Positions 20,589-31,484 are shown, numbered from the stretch's first letter. The stretch is DNA of 64,000 nucleotides from Gordonia aichiensis NBRC 108223 (GCF_000332975.1 NZ_BANR01000005.1:248001-312000); one strand, 5' to 3'. Numbers and translations are program-made. The notes: a model not told the origin generated them from the letters alone.

Positions 20589-22145
20589 GTGAGGCGAGTG
20601 ACCACCGGTGTGGCCCGTGGTGCCCCGAGGAGGGGTACGCCGCGGACCGCGCGTCTAGGGGCCGTGCTTGCGGTCGCGATGCTCAGCGGACTGGGCACGG
20701 GGCAGGCGATGGCTGCGCCGGGTGCCGCGCCGAAGAAGCCGACGAGTGCGGTGTCGACGCTGATCAATCAGATCGCGTCCACGAATCAGAACATCAAGGA
20801 TCTCGACGGTGCGGTGGCCGTCCGCCAGGAGAACGCCAACCGCTCGCTTGCCGACTACCAGAATTCGGTCGCGGCACAACAACTGGCCACGCAAGCCGCC
20901 GCCGGAGCCGAGAATTCACTCAGTAAGGCCACCCGTGCCGCCAAAGATGCACAGAAGTCCTTTGACGCTTTGATTCGCGACGTCTACCGGAACGGCAGTA
21001 CGACGAGTTCGATGACCAAGTACGTGTCCTCGGACAATCCCGACCGAGTGCTCGACCGGATGTCGGCGCTCGACCGCCTCGCTCGCAGCCAGCAGGACAC
21101 GATCCGTCGCCTCCAGGTGGCGCGCAACCAGCAGGCCAACCGGGTCTCGGCGCTCCAGGCACTCAAACGTCAGGCGGCACTGGCCACGTCTGGCGCAGAA
21201 CAGCGCAAGAACGATGCACTGGCCGCGGTACGCGAAGCGCAATCGGCGATCACCCAGGAGCGGCAGCGTCGCAACTCGCTTGTGGCGCAGCGTGACTCGA
21301 TCCAGCAGAAACTCGATCGGTTGCGCGGTACGGTCACCACTCCCAAGAAGGTCGACGCCCCGGCGCCGGCCGACCTGTTGTCGGGACTCTTCCCCGGTCT
21401 GCCCGGCATCCCCGGCCCGCGGCCGAGCGCTCCCGGCGCGACACAGGTGGACGCGACGAGCGACAACCAGGCATTGCAGGTTGCCGCGGAGGCTGCTGCG
21501 CGCCTCGCAGGAGACCTCGGCCAGAAGGCGCTCGCAGCACTGGTCGGCCAGGCGCAGATCCCGCATTCGGAACTCCTGGACGAACTCGGACTCGGAGGTG
21601 CGTCGCTCGGTTCGTCCGGTGCGGACAGCATCGCGGGCCGGCTCGGTTCGGGCAGCCTTGGGACGCTCTTCGGTAGCTCGTCGGGGGGCGGCGGTGGCGG
21701 CCCGGTCCGACCCGGTCTGCGCGGTCCGCAGGCAGTCGAGATCGTGGTCAACCGCGCGCTCTCACAGCTCAATGTCCCCTATGCGTGGGGCGGTGGCGAT
21801 GCCAACGGCCCCACGCAGGGAATCCGTGACGGCGGTGTTGCCGACCGCTACGGCGACTACAACAAGATCGGCTACGACTGTTCCGGCCTGATGATGTACG
21901 CATTCGCGGGCGTGGGCATACAGCTGCCGCACTACACGGGTTATCAGTACACCTCGGGTCCGCAGGTGCCGCTGGCGCAGATGCAGCGCGGCGACATGAT
22001 CTTCTACGGGCCGAACGCGAGCGAACACGTGGCGCTCTATCTCGGTGACAACAAGATGGTCGAGGCCCCGCAGTCGGGCGATGTGGTGAAGGTGTCGCCC
22101 CTGCGGACGGCCGGTGCGATGCCCAACGTGGTGCGGCTTCTGTAG
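20589..22145 (+). CDS. RipA-like secreted NlpC/P60 peptidoglycan endopeptidase
   Basis: This 518-residue protein cleaves peptidoglycan stem peptides during cell separation, by homology to RipA (Rv1477). A signal peptide (RLGAVLAVAMLSGLGTGQ, cut near AMA) is followed by a long coiled-coil region (about 30-240), a flexible region with a Gly run, and the C-terminal NlpC/P60 domain. The catalytic cysteine is in YDCSGLMMYAF and the histidine in SEHVALYLG. The GTG at 20589 has AGGAG 6 bases ahead. The long coiled coil in RipA blocks the active site until processing, and the same is likely here. The second peptidase gene found downstream in mycobacteria (ripB) is absent. Confidence 0.93.
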   Translation: MRRVTTGVARGAPRRGTPRTARLGAVLAVAMLSGLGTGQAMAAPGAAPKKPTSAVSTLINQIASTNQNIKDLDGAVAVRQENANRSLADYQNSVAAQQLATQAAAGAENSLSKATRAAKDAQKSFDALIRDVYRNGSTTSSMTKYVSSDNPDRVLDRMSALDRLARSQQDTIRRLQVARNQQANRVSALQALKRQAALATSGAEQRKNDALAAVREAQSAITQERQRRNSLVAQRDSIQQKLDRLRGTVTTPKKVDAPAPADLLSGLFPGLPGIPGPRPSAPGATQVDATSDNQALQVAAEAAARLAGDLGQKALAALVGQAQIPHSELLDELGLGGASLGSSGADSIAGRLGSGSLGTLFGSSSGGGGGGPVRPGLRGPQAVEIVVNRALSQLNVPYAWGGGDANGPTQGIRDGGVADRYGDYNKIGYDCSGLMMYAFAGVGIQLPHYTGYQYTSGPQVPLAQMQRGDMIFYGPNASEHVALYLGDNKMVEAPQSGDVVKVSPLRTAGAMPNVVRLL

Positions 22146-22362
22146 AGGCTCTGTGGCCGGCGCGCCCGGCACCGAACGATGGTCCGCCGGAATCGTGCCA
22201 CGCCATCCGAACGACCTTCTTGGCACGTTTTCAGGCCGCACGGCTAGGCTGGCACCCAATCATGTCGGCATACGTTTTCTCGTAGGCAAGCCGCTGCCGG
22301 TGTGACTGGACTGCGTAAGTCCGGCCGAGTGCCGGAAACCGGACGAACTTTAGGAGTACGGG
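22146..22362. other. Intergenic region ahead of moxR with a hairpin
   Basis: GTCCGG (22319-22324) can pair with CCGGAC (22339-22344), and CCGGC-N5-GCCGG forms an alternative stem at 22321-22335. The hairpin ends about 18 bases before the moxR TTG. A promoter presumably lies upstream, but I see no convincing -10/-35 pair. Confidence 0.35.
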
Positions 22363-23616
22363 TTGACCTCTTCGCATCCGAATGCTGAGAAGACGCAGGA
22401 GGCGTCGAACTCAGGCGGGGGAGCGGTGACGCTCAGCGACGACGACGTGAAGCTCGTGGAACGCGCGATCTATGAGGTCAAGCGTGTCATCGTCGGCCAG
22501 GATCAGCTCGTCGAACGCATTCTCGTCGGACTTCTCGCCCGCGGTCACATTCTCCTCGAGGGTGTTCCAGGCGTTGCCAAGACCCTGGCGGTCGAGACCT
22601 TCGCCAAGGTCATCGGGGGTACCTTCTCCCGCGTCCAGTTCACTCCCGACCTCGTGCCCACCGACCTGTTGGGAACGCGGATCTACCGTCAGGGTCGCGA
22701 AGAGTTCGACACCGAACTCGGCCCCGTCGTCGCCAACTTCCTGCTCGCCGATGAGATCAACCGCGCTCCGGCGAAAGTCCAGTCGGCCCTTCTGGAAGTG
22801 ATGGCCGAACGGCACGTGTCGATCGGTGGCACCACCTACCCGATGCCCGATCCGTTTCTGGTGATGGCGACACAGAACCCCATCGAGAACGAGGGCGTCT
22901 ACCCGCTCCCGGAAGCACAGCGAGACCGCTTCCTGTTCAAGATCCTCGTCGACTATCCGTCGGTCGAGGAGGAGCGCGAGATCGTCTACCGGATGGGTAA
23001 CGTTCCGCCCAGCGCGGCACAGATCCTCGATCCGGAGACGACGATCCGGCTCCAGAAAACCGCTGCCAACGTGTTCGTACACCACGCTCTGGTCGACTAC
23101 GTGGTACGTGTCATCAACGCGACGCGACGCCCGGCGGAACTCGGCTTGCACGACGTCGACTCCTGGCTGTCGTACGGTGCATCACCGCGCGCAACGCTCG
23201 GCATCGTCGCCGCGGCCCGCGCGCTCGCACTCGTCCGTGGCCGCGACTACGTGATCCCGGCCGACATCGTCGAACTCATCCCCGACGTGCTACGCCATCG
23301 CCTCGTGCTCAGCTACGACGCGCTGGCCGACGAGGTCACTGCCGACCAGATCATCACTCGCATTCTGCAGACGATCGGCTTGCCGCAGGTCGGAACACAG
23401 CCCGCACCGCAGGGGCCGCCTGTTCAGCCGATGGCTGGCCAGCCCGGGGCTGTCGCCCAAACCCCGGGGCCCCAGACTCCTGGAACTCAGGCCCAGGCGT
23501 CGGGCGGTGGCGGCGCCCCCGGTCACCACCCGGCGCAGGCACAGCCGGTGAACGGCGTGCAGGGTCAGTATCCGGCGGGTCCGGCCAACCAGACGTCAGC
23601 GCGGTATGGCGGCTAA
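22363..23616 (+). CDS. MoxR-family AAA+ ATPase
   Basis: MoxR ATPases act as chaperones, usually with DUF58 and VWA partners encoded next door as here. This 417-residue protein has Walker A GVPGVAKT near residue 67, Walker B LLADEINRAP near 126 and ATQNPIENEGVYPLPEAQRDRF as sensor region. The last 75 residues are Pro/Gln/Gly-rich and probably disordered. The start is TTG with AGGAG 7 bases ahead. It overlaps the DUF58 gene by 11 bases. It is the counterpart of Rv1479. Confidence 0.93.
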   Translation: MTSSHPNAEKTQEASNSGGGAVTLSDDDVKLVERAIYEVKRVIVGQDQLVERILVGLLARGHILLEGVPGVAKTLAVETFAKVIGGTFSRVQFTPDLVPTDLLGTRIYRQGREEFDTELGPVVANFLLADEINRAPAKVQSALLEVMAERHVSIGGTTYPMPDPFLVMATQNPIENEGVYPLPEAQRDRFLFKILVDYPSVEEEREIVYRMGNVPPSAAQILDPETTIRLQKTAANVFVHHALVDYVVRVINATRRPAELGLHDVDSWLSYGASPRATLGIVAAARALALVRGRDYVIPADIVELIPDVLRHRLVLSYDALADEVTADQIITRILQTIGLPQVGTQPAPQGPPVQPMAGQPGAVAQTPGPQTPGTQAQASGGGGAPGHHPAQAQPVNGVQGQYPAGPANQTSARYGG

Positions 23617-24544
23617 CAACACACTGCCATCGCTCGACTCGGGGCTCCTCGACGAACCGCAGCTCTCCGCAGCGCTGAAGTCGCTCGAGCTGACGGTGCG
23701 TCGCAAGCTCGACGGCGTGCTGCAGGGCGAACATCAGGGCCTGATCCCCGGGCCGGGTTCCGAACCGGGAGAGGCACGACCGTACCAGCCCGGCGATGAC
23801 ATCCGCCGCATGGAATGGTCGGTAACGGCGCGCACCACCGAGCCCCATGTGCGTCAGATGATCGCCGATCGCGAACTCGAGACATGGCTCGTCGTCGACG
23901 CGTCCGCGAGCCTCGACTTCGGGACGGTAGAGCACACGAAACGTGAACTGGCCGTGGCTGCATCGTCGGCCATCGTTCATCTGACCTCGGGTGGGGGCAA
24001 CAGGCACGGGGCTGTGGTGTGTACCGGCGACACGATCGTGAGGGTGCCCGCTCATGCCGGCCGCGCCCACGACCTGAGTCTGCTGAAGACGATCGCCACC
24101 ACCCGACGCAGCGAACCTGGCGTGCGAGGCGACCTCAAGGCGGGACTCGAAGCGTTGCGCCGACCACAGCGGCGACGCGGCATGGCCGTCGTGATCAGCG
24201 ACTTTCTCGGACCGATCGACTGGGAGCGGTCGTTGCGCGCGATCGGAGCTCATCACGAGCTGCTGGCCATCGAGGTCCTCGACCCGCGGGATCTGGAGCT
24301 GCCGCCCATTGGCGATGTCACTCTTGCCGACGCCGAGTCGGGCGAGATCCGTCAGGTGACGATCACCGACACGTTGCGTCGCGATTTCGCCGACGCGGCA
24401 CGCGCCCACCAGCAGAAGGTCCACCGCACCATCCGTAGCTGTGGAGGACCGGTGTTGTCGCTGCGTACCGATCGCGACTGGATCAACGACATGGTCAAGT
24501 TCGTGGGGCGTCGTCGCCGCGGACTCGCCGCCGGGGTGGGGTGA
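23606..24544 (+). CDS. DUF58 protein, MoxR partner
   Basis: This 312-residue protein carries the DUF58 signature EPGEARPYQPGDDIRRMEWSVTART in its first third and a VWA-like fold region after it (WLVVDASASLDFG). It is the usual second component of MoxR-DUF58-VWA systems. Overlaps with moxR (11 bases) and with the next gene (4 bases) show tight coupling. It matches Rv1480. The client process is not known; neighbours suggest envelope maintenance. Confidence 0.9.
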   Translation: MAANNTLPSLDSGLLDEPQLSAALKSLELTVRRKLDGVLQGEHQGLIPGPGSEPGEARPYQPGDDIRRMEWSVTARTTEPHVRQMIADRELETWLVVDASASLDFGTVEHTKRELAVAASSAIVHLTSGGGNRHGAVVCTGDTIVRVPAHAGRAHDLSLLKTIATTRRSEPGVRGDLKAGLEALRRPQRRRGMAVVISDFLGPIDWERSLRAIGAHHELLAIEVLDPRDLELPPIGDVTLADAESGEIRQVTITDTLRRDFADAARAHQQKVHRTIRSCGGPVLSLRTDRDWINDMVKFVGRRRRGLAAGVG

Positions 24545-25530
24545 GGACGGCAGTGTTCTCGCATCCCTGGTGGCTGCTCGCGCTCGTTCTCGTGGTCGCC
24601 CTCGGCGCAGGCTATTGGTACATGCTGCGCATGCGGCGCCAACGTGCCCTGCAATTCGCCAACACGGAGATGTTGGACCGGATCGTGCCGGCCGAGCCTC
24701 GGTGGAAGCGCTGGCTACGGCACGCGCCGATGGTTGCTCTCCTGCTGGCGCTGGTGCTCCTCGTGGTCGCGGTCGCCGGGCCGCAGGCCAACCGGAAGAT
24801 CCCGCGGAACAAGGCGACGGTGATCCTGGTGATGGACGTGTCGCGGTCGATGAACGCGACCGACGTCGCCCCGTCGCGCATCAAGGCGGCGCAATCAGCG
24901 GCGAAGAAGTTCGCAGACGACCTCACCGATGGCATCAACCTCGGTCTGATCTCCTTCGCGGGCACGGCGTCGACCCTCGTCACGCCCACCCCGAATCACG
25001 ACGCCACCAAGCAGGCGGTCGACAAGCTGCAGCTTGCCGACAAAACCGCGACCGGCGAGGGCATCTTCGCCGCGCTGCAGCAGATCCAGACGCTCAATGC
25101 CGTGCTCGGCGGGGACGAGGGAGCCCCACCCGCGCGCATCGTGCTGCTCTCCGACGGCAAGGAGACGGTGCCCGACGACCCGGACGACCCCCGCGGCGCT
25201 TTCACCGCAGCGCGTAAGGCGAAAGAGGAGAAGGTGCCCGTCTCCACGATCTCGTTCGGAACCGCGACCGGCACCGTTGATCTCGAGGGCGACCAGGTCC
25301 CGGTACCGGTCGACGACGACTCGCTGCGGAAGATCGCCAATCTCAGCGGTGGCAGATTCTTCACGGCGTCGAGCCTCGACGAGCTGAACAAGGTCTACAG
25401 CACCCTGCAGGAGGAGATCGGTTACGAGTATCGCAAGGGCGACGACTCGTGGCCCTGGCTGCTCGCGGGCACGATCTTCGTCATCCTCGCCGCGGGCGGT
25501 GCCATGCTCATCAACCAGCGATTACCCTGA
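24541..25530 (+). CDS. VWA-domain membrane protein, MoxR partner
   Basis: This 329-residue protein has two N-terminal membrane segments (WWLLALVLVVALGAGYWYML and MVALLLALVLLVVAVAG). A von Willebrand A domain follows with the metal-binding motif DVSRSMNATD, and there is a C-terminal helix (PWLLAGTIFVILAAGGAML). The VWA domain probably faces the cytosol or envelope side and works with MoxR. The GTG start overlaps the DUF58 stop by 4 bases. It matches Rv1481. Confidence 0.92.
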   Translation: MRTAVFSHPWWLLALVLVVALGAGYWYMLRMRRQRALQFANTEMLDRIVPAEPRWKRWLRHAPMVALLLALVLLVVAVAGPQANRKIPRNKATVILVMDVSRSMNATDVAPSRIKAAQSAAKKFADDLTDGINLGLISFAGTASTLVTPTPNHDATKQAVDKLQLADKTATGEGIFAALQQIQTLNAVLGGDEGAPPARIVLLSDGKETVPDDPDDPRGAFTAARKAKEEKVPVSTISFGTATGTVDLEGDQVPVPVDDDSLRKIANLSGGRFFTASSLDELNKVYSTLQEEIGYEYRKGDDSWPWLLAGTIFVILAAGGAMLINQRLP

Positions 25531-25596
25531 TCGTCCGGAGCATCACCTCATCGACCCTGCCGACCTCACACGCATTCGCAACGGATAGGTTTGTAA

Positions 25597-26337
<741 letters not shown>

Positions 26338-26434
26338 GCCCGCTTGGTCCCTGATCCCGACGTCGGGCCCCGACGTTCCCATCACCCGTCAGCCGACCAG
26401 AAACCACGCATACCCGCAGAGGAGCCCCAGCACA

Positions 26435-27271
26435 GTGAGCGGAATCCTGGACGGAAAGACCGTCCTCATCACCGGCATCATCACCGACGCGTCCATCGCT
26501 TTCAGCACGGCCAGCGTTGCACAGGAGCAGGGTGCCAAGGTGATCATCACCGGTATCCCCGAGCGCCTTCGGCTGATCGACCGCATCGCCAAGCGCCTTC
26601 CGAAGGAAGTGCCTCCTGCGATTCCGCTCGACGTCACCGATGAGGAGAGCCTCGGTACACTCGCCGACAAGGTCCGCGAACTCGCTCCCGAGGGCGTCGA
26701 CGGCGTGGTGCATTCGATCGCATTCGCCCCGAAGACCCTGATGGGGCCCGACGCCGTGCCCTTCCTCGACGGTCCAGGTCCTGACGTCGCGAAGTCATTC
26801 GAGATCTCCGCGTGGAGCTATGCCTCGCTGGCCCGCGCCGCGCTGCCCGTGATGAACGAGGGCGGCTCGATCGTCGGCATGGACTTCGATCCCCGTACCG
26901 CGCTGCCGGACTACAACTGGATGGGCGTGTCGAAGGCCGCACTGGAGTCGGTGAACCGCTATGTCGCCCGCGAGGTCGGCTACGCGAAGAAGATCCGATC
27001 CAATCTGGTTGCTGCTGGCCCGATCAAAACCCTTGCAGCGAAGGCGATCTCGGGGACTGCAACCGACGACGCCAAGAAACTCAACATGCTCAACACCTAC
27101 TGGGACGGTGCGTCGCCCATCGGATGGGACGTCAACGATCCGACGGTAGTGGGCAAGAGCGTGTGCACTCTGCTGAGCGATTGGCTGCCGGGCACGACCG
27201 GCTCGATCGTCTACGTCGACGGTGGGGCGAGCCACAACACCTGGTTCCCGGAGAATTTCCTCAGCGAGTGA
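26435..27271 (+). CDS. inhA: Enoyl-ACP reductase InhA
   Basis: InhA (278 aa) is the NADH-dependent enoyl reductase of FAS-II and the isoniazid target in M. tuberculosis. [15 protein letters not shown] is the cofactor loop. [15 protein letters not shown] holds the serine equivalent to Ser94, a resistance position, and [16 protein letters not shown] holds the catalytic Tyr and Lys. The GTG at 26435 ([13 protein letters not shown]) was chosen on homology; GAGGAG lies about 11 bases ahead. The start of hemH overlaps its stop by 4 bases. Its presence fits a mycolic-acid producer. Confidence 0.96.
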   Translation: MSGILDGKTVLITGIITDASIAFSTASVAQEQGAKVIITGIPERLRLIDRIAKRLPKEVPPAIPLDVTDEESLGTLADKVRELAPEGVDGVVHSIAFAPKTLMGPDAVPFLDGPGPDVAKSFEISAWSYASLARAALPVMNEGGSIVGMDFDPRTALPDYNWMGVSKAALESVNRYVAREVGYAKKIRSNLVAAGPIKTLAAKAISGTATDDAKKLNMLNTYWDGASPIGWDVNDPTVVGKSVCTLLSDWLPGTTGSIVYVDGGASHNTWFPENFLSE

Positions 27272-28431
27272 CCTCCCAGGAATCGACCACGCGTAACAGC
27301 GCGGCGTTCGACGCCGTGCTGTTCCTCTCGTTCGGCGGACCCAACGGGCCCGACGAGGTGATGCCGTTTCTCGAGAATGTGACCCGCGGTCGCGGCATAC
27401 CGCGCGAACGCCTCGAGGCGGTTGCCGAGCACTACCACCACTTCGGTGGGGTGTCGCCGATCAACCGGCTCAACCTGGACATGATCGACTCGTTACGCGC
27501 CGAGCTCGCACGGCGGGGTCGCGACCTGCCGGTCTACTTCGGCAACCGCAACTGGGAGCCGATGGTCGAAGACACCGTCGAGCAGATGTACGCCGACGGC
27601 CACCGGCGCGTCCTCGTGTTCCCGACGTCGGCGTGGGGCGGTTACTCCGGGTGCCGCCAGTATCACGAGGACATCGGCCGCGCCCTCGCTGCACTACACG
27701 AGCAAATACCCGGCGTCGCCGACGATCCGCTGCTGCTACGCAAACTCCCGCAGTACTGGGCCGAGCCTGCGTTCGTCGAGGCAGGCAGGGATGCCGTCAG
27801 GCGTGCTGTGGCGGCGCTGCCACCATCGGAGGTGCCCGCGCACCTCGTCTTCACCGCGCACTCGGTGCCGATGTCGGCCGACGCGGCGTCGGGTCCTGTT
27901 GACGCGACAGACGACTACACGGGCAACGGAATCGCCGCCGGCGGAGGGCATCTCTACTCGCGTCAGGTCCGTGCCGCGTCGGACGCGGTCGTCGAGGCGC
28001 TCAGCGACGGCGGACTCGACGACGATCTCGACCACAAGGGCAGCGCTACGGTGGTCGATCAGGTCTGGCAGTCGAGATCGGGTCCGCCGCAGATCCCGTG
28101 GCTCGAACCCGACATCTGCGATCACCTGCAATCGCTGTCGGCCGAGGGCGTGCGTCGGGTCGTGGTGAGTCCCATCGGATTCATCTCCGATCACCTCGAA
28201 GTGGTGTGGGACCTCGACAACGAAGCCGCTGAACAGGCCGGCGAACTCGGAATGGACTACGAGCGCGCCGGCACCGTCGGCACCGATCCGCGTTTCATCA
28301 GCATGATCGCCGATCTCATCGACCGCTACGCCGACGGCGGGGGCGACCTCCGCGCACTCGGTTGCGCCGACAACGGCGCGACGTGCCGCCCGAACTGTTG
28401 CATCCCGGCACGTCGTCCCCAGCGGCAGTGA
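27268..28431 (+). CDS. hemH: Coproporphyrin ferrochelatase
   Basis: This 387-residue enzyme inserts ferrous iron into coproporphyrin III in the actinobacterial haem route. [13 protein letters not shown] opens the protein, HSVPMS holds the catalytic histidine, and [18 protein letters not shown] holds the conserved Asp-His-Glu segment. Cysteines in GGYSGCRQY and in [14 protein letters not shown] match the [2Fe-2S] ligands of actinobacterial ferrochelatases. GTG start, translationally coupled to inhA as in mycobacteria (hemZ). Confidence 0.95.
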   Translation: MTSQESTTRNSAAFDAVLFLSFGGPNGPDEVMPFLENVTRGRGIPRERLEAVAEHYHHFGGVSPINRLNLDMIDSLRAELARRGRDLPVYFGNRNWEPMVEDTVEQMYADGHRRVLVFPTSAWGGYSGCRQYHEDIGRALAALHEQIPGVADDPLLLRKLPQYWAEPAFVEAGRDAVRRAVAALPPSEVPAHLVFTAHSVPMSADAASGPVDATDDYTGNGIAAGGGHLYSRQVRAASDAVVEALSDGGLDDDLDHKGSATVVDQVWQSRSGPPQIPWLEPDICDHLQSLSAEGVRRVVVSPIGFISDHLEVVWDLDNEAAEQAGELGMDYERAGTVGTDPRFISMIADLIDRYADGGGDLRALGCADNGATCRPNCCIPARRPQRQ

Positions 28432-28444
28432 CGGCCGCGTCGAC

Positions 28445-29214
28445 ATGCCAGACGAGTGCGGCACCGCGTCGTTCGATGCCTTGATCGATGCCGGTGCACG
28501 GGCCGATGTCTCGGGATGGGATTTCTCCTGGCTCGACGGTCGGGCCACCGAGGAACGCCCGCCGTGGGGATATGCCCGCACGATGTCTGATCGACTTGCC
28601 GGGGCCGATGCTTCGCTCGATCTCCAGACCGGCGGCGGAGAAGTACTCGCAGAAGCCGTCCGTCACCCCGCGACCGCCGTGGCAACCGAATCCTGGCCAC
28701 CCAACGTCGCGCACGCCACGCGCCTGCTGCACCCGAGAGGGGTGTGGTCGTCGCAGCACCCGACGAGCCGCCGTTTCCGTTCGGCGACAAGGCATTCGAT
28801 CTGGTGACCAGTCGACACCCCGCGTCCGTCTGGTGGGACGAGATCGCGCGAGTACTCGTTCCCGGTGGCACGTACCTCGCCCAGCACGTCGGACCGGCAA
28901 GCGCGTTCGAACTGATCGAGTTCTTCCTGGGGCCACAACCCGAGACGCGTCGGGATCGGGATCCCGAGGACGAGGTGCGGGCTGCAGAGGCGGCGGGTCT
29001 GGAGATCGTCGACCTCCGCACCGCGCGGTTGCGGATCGAGATCCACGACGTCGCGGCGGTGGTCTACTTGCTCCGCAAGCTCGTGTGGTGGGTCCCCGGC
29101 TTCACAGTCGACGGCTATCGCGATCGCTTGCGTGCCCTGCATGACCAGATCAAGGACGGGGGGCCGTTCATCGCGCACTCGACGCGCCATCTCATCGAGG
29201 CGCGTCGACGCTGA
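28445..29214 (+). pseudogene. SAM-dependent methyltransferase gene with a -1 frameshift
   Basis: Two frames together read as one class I methyltransferase. The first (from 28445) holds WDFSWLDGRATEERPPWGY, LDLQTGGGEVLAEAV and ESWPPNVAHATRLLHPRG. The second continues VVAAPDEPPFPFGDKAFDLVTSRH, WWDEIARVLVPGGTYLAQHVG and RHLIEARRR. The switch lies at about 28736-28746 around the GGGGTGTGG run, where one missing G restores the frame. It may be a true pseudogene or a sequencing error. Nothing else is disrupted, so the lesion is recent or artificial. Substrate unknown. Confidence 0.75.
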
Positions 29215-29261
29215 ACAAACTCCAGCCTTATCGGCCCCGAGCGCTGCACCTCCGACGTGGC

Positions 29262-30056
29262 TCAGGGGATCGTCGGCAGAAACTCGGAGATCACCCGGTT
29301 GACCGCGGCACCTCGCGCGGCGCGCGCGAGTGTGACGAGTCTGCGCAATTCGCCGTCGCCGGAGTGCAATTCGCTCGACGTGGCGCCAAAGGTGACGTCG
29401 CCGGCGCCGGCGACGGTGACTATCGCCTCGATCTGCGCGGCCGTGTCGATGACTCTGCTCGCGCGGGTGTCGTCGTGGGGCGGGAGGTCGACCTGATTGC
29501 GCAGCGTGAGCGCTCGCACCGATCCGCGTAGGTCGGCCGGTGGGTTGCCCGCGCGTGACCCGACCCGCGTTGCCAGGGAGGCCGCCTCCGACACCGACTG
29601 CCGCAGTTGGTATTCGATCTCGCCGACCGGCGCCGAGGGGTCTGCCGGGAGCGGATCGGCGTACCGGTCGACAGTCCACCGGCACACGTCGCCGTCGAGT
29701 GCGGGAACGAGAGCCAGCGGGCCGAGGCTGTTTCCGTCGTCGACCAGAAGAGCTTCGCCCGCAGCGAAGGCGGCCGACGTGACACGCCCGGGAGGCAGTC
29801 CGTGCGGATCGCCCGCGGACGGCAGGCGCACCGACATCGCGGTCACGCCGCGCAGGATCGCGAGAATTCCCAGGACGCCGTCGCCATCGGCGCGTGACTG
29901 GTCGGTGAGGTCGTCGATGATGTGGCGATCGGCGAACGTTGCGAGTGTGTCGGCGACGTCGTCCGGGGAGCATCGGCCGGCGTGCCAGGCCGCCGACCAG
30001 CCGCCAAGGGCACACGCGGGCCACGCGCGTGTCACGGTGTGGTCGGTACTGGTCAC
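29262..30056 (-). CDS. Conserved hypothetical protein (Rv1486c position)
   Basis: This 264-residue protein has no motif I recognise. N-terminal features are WPACALGGWSAAWHAGRCSPDD and LATFADRHIIDDL; the rest is alpha/beta in pattern with no signal peptide or membrane helix. The GTG at 30056 (TSTDHTVTRAW) is my choice; the frame is open further upstream into the divergent gene's promoter. It occupies the position of Rv1486c, a conserved hypothetical in M. tuberculosis. Confidence 0.65.
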   Translation of the reverse strand: MTSTDHTVTRAWPACALGGWSAAWHAGRCSPDDVADTLATFADRHIIDDLTDQSRADGDGVLGILAILRGVTAMSVRLPSAGDPHGLPPGRVTSAAFAAGEALLVDDGNSLGPLALVPALDGDVCRWTVDRYADPLPADPSAPVGEIEYQLRQSVSEAASLATRVGSRAGNPPADLRGSVRALTLRNQVDLPPHDDTRASRVIDTAAQIEAIVTVAGAGDVTFGATSSELHSGDGELRRLVTLARAARGAAVNRVISEFLPTIP

Positions 30057-30164
30057 GAGGAACCACGATACCGAGAGCCACGACGACACGCTGCGCGCCA
30101 TCGTGTCCCGGTCGACCGGCGTGGCGAGGCGACTCCGACTACACGGCGACCTACCGTATCGCTG

Positions 30165-30995
30165 GTGAGCGACGACCGATACGGACGAGACGTACTCGCG
30201 ACCCCGCGGCGGGCCAAGCCCCGTGCGCCCGAGGTGGCGGCTGAACGAGACCTGGTGGTCGAGGACGCTGCGACGGGCTTCTGCGGCGCCGTGATCGGAC
30301 TCGAGAAGAGTTACTCCGGTGATCTGGTCCGGCTGGAGGACCGTCACGGACAATCGAGGGTGTTCCTGATGATGCCTGCCGCTTTTCTGATCGACGGCAA
30401 GCCGGTCACCCTGGTCCGTCCACGCACCCGGGGGCCGCAGGCGGCGACACGGACAGCCTCGGGTTCACGCGTCGTGCCACACCAGCGTGCACGGCAGGCA
30501 CGGGCGAGCCGCATCTTCGTGGAGGGCGTACACGATGCCACGCTCCTCGAACGGGTATGGGGTGCCGACCTGCGCGCGGAGGGCGTTGTCGTCGAAAGTC
30601 TCGATGGTCTCGACAATCTGGACTCGGCGTTGGCGCAGTTCGGTCCCGCGCCGCATCGTCGTGTCGGGGTCCTCGTCGACCATCTCGTCGCCGGGTCGAA
30701 AGAAGAGAGGTTGACCGCCGAGGTGGGCGAGAATGTTCTCGTGTGCGGGCATCCCTACATCGATGTCTGGCAAGCGGTGAAGCCCTCGTCGGTGCGGATT
30801 GCTGCGTGGCCGGATGTTCCGCGCGGTGAGGACTGGAAAACCGGAATCTGCGCGCGGTTGCGATGGGGCACACCGCAGGACGGCTGGCGCCGAGTTCTCG
30901 CGGGAGTCAAGGACTTTCGCGACCTCGAGGTCCCGCTGTTGCGATCGGTGGAGGAATTGATCGACTTCGTCACGCTGACCCCCGGAGACAACTGA
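30165..30995 (+). CDS. DUF3097 protein, possible Toprim-like fold
   Basis: This 276-residue protein matches the actinobacterial DUF3097 family. The middle part RIFVEGVHDATLLERVWGADLR and RRVGVLVDHLVAGSKEERLT has the Glu and Asp spacing of Toprim-like domains, which is suggestive only. The end, PQDGWRRVLAGVKDFRDLEVPLLRSVEELID, is strongly family-like. The GTG start at 30165 leaves 108 bases to the divergent gene at 30056. Its role is unknown. Confidence 0.78.
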   Translation: MSDDRYGRDVLATPRRAKPRAPEVAAERDLVVEDAATGFCGAVIGLEKSYSGDLVRLEDRHGQSRVFLMMPAAFLIDGKPVTLVRPRTRGPQAATRTASGSRVVPHQRARQARASRIFVEGVHDATLLERVWGADLRAEGVVVESLDGLDNLDSALAQFGPAPHRRVGVLVDHLVAGSKEERLTAEVGENVLVCGHPYIDVWQAVKPSSVRIAAWPDVPRGEDWKTGICARLRWGTPQDGWRRVLAGVKDFRDLEVPLLRSVEELIDFVTLTPGDN

Positions 30996-31055
30996 CGACG
31001 CAATCGGACCACGCTGACGCCCGTTTTGTCGGATTCGTTCTGGCACAATGGGTAT

Positions 31056-31484
31056 ATGAGCGCACTGATCTGGCTTGCCGCCGCGATCGTGCTGCTGATC
31101 GGAGAGATCTTCAGTGGCGATCTCGTCCTTCTCATGCTCGGAGGTGGTGCGCTCGCCACGGCTGGGGTCGACGTCGCGTTCGACCCGCCCATCTGGGTCG
31201 ACGGTGTGGTCTTCGCGGTCGTGTCGGTCCTGCTCGTCGTCCTGGTTCGTCCTGTCGCCAAGCGTCACATGCTGAGTCGTCCGCGCGTGCTGACGAACAC
31301 CGAGGCCTTGGAAGGCAAACAAGCGGTGGTGACCGAGCTGGTCGACGGCCGTGATGGACGGGTCAAGATCGGCGGTGAGATCTGGTCGGCACGGTCGATG
31401 GATCCCGAAGAGACCATCGAGCCGGGAGAGCACGTGACGATCGTGCAGATCGACGGCGCGACCGCCGTCGTCTGGAAGGGATGA
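31056..31484 (+). CDS. NfeD-like membrane protein
   Basis: This 142-residue protein has two or three membrane segments (LIWLAAAIVLLIGEIF, LVLLMLGGGALATAG, VVFAVVSVLLVVLV) and a C-terminal OB-fold domain (LEGKQAVVTELVDGRDGRVKIGGEIWSARS). NfeD proteins partner with SPFH proteins at membrane microdomains, and the SPFH gene follows at once. ATG at 31056; an upstream in-frame start is possible. It corresponds to Rv1487. Confidence 0.9.
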   Translation: MSALIWLAAAIVLLIGEIFSGDLVLLMLGGGALATAGVDVAFDPPIWVDGVVFAVVSVLLVVLVRPVAKRHMLSRPRVLTNTEALEGKQAVVTELVDGRDGRVKIGGEIWSARSMDPEETIEPGEHVTIVQIDGATAVVWKG

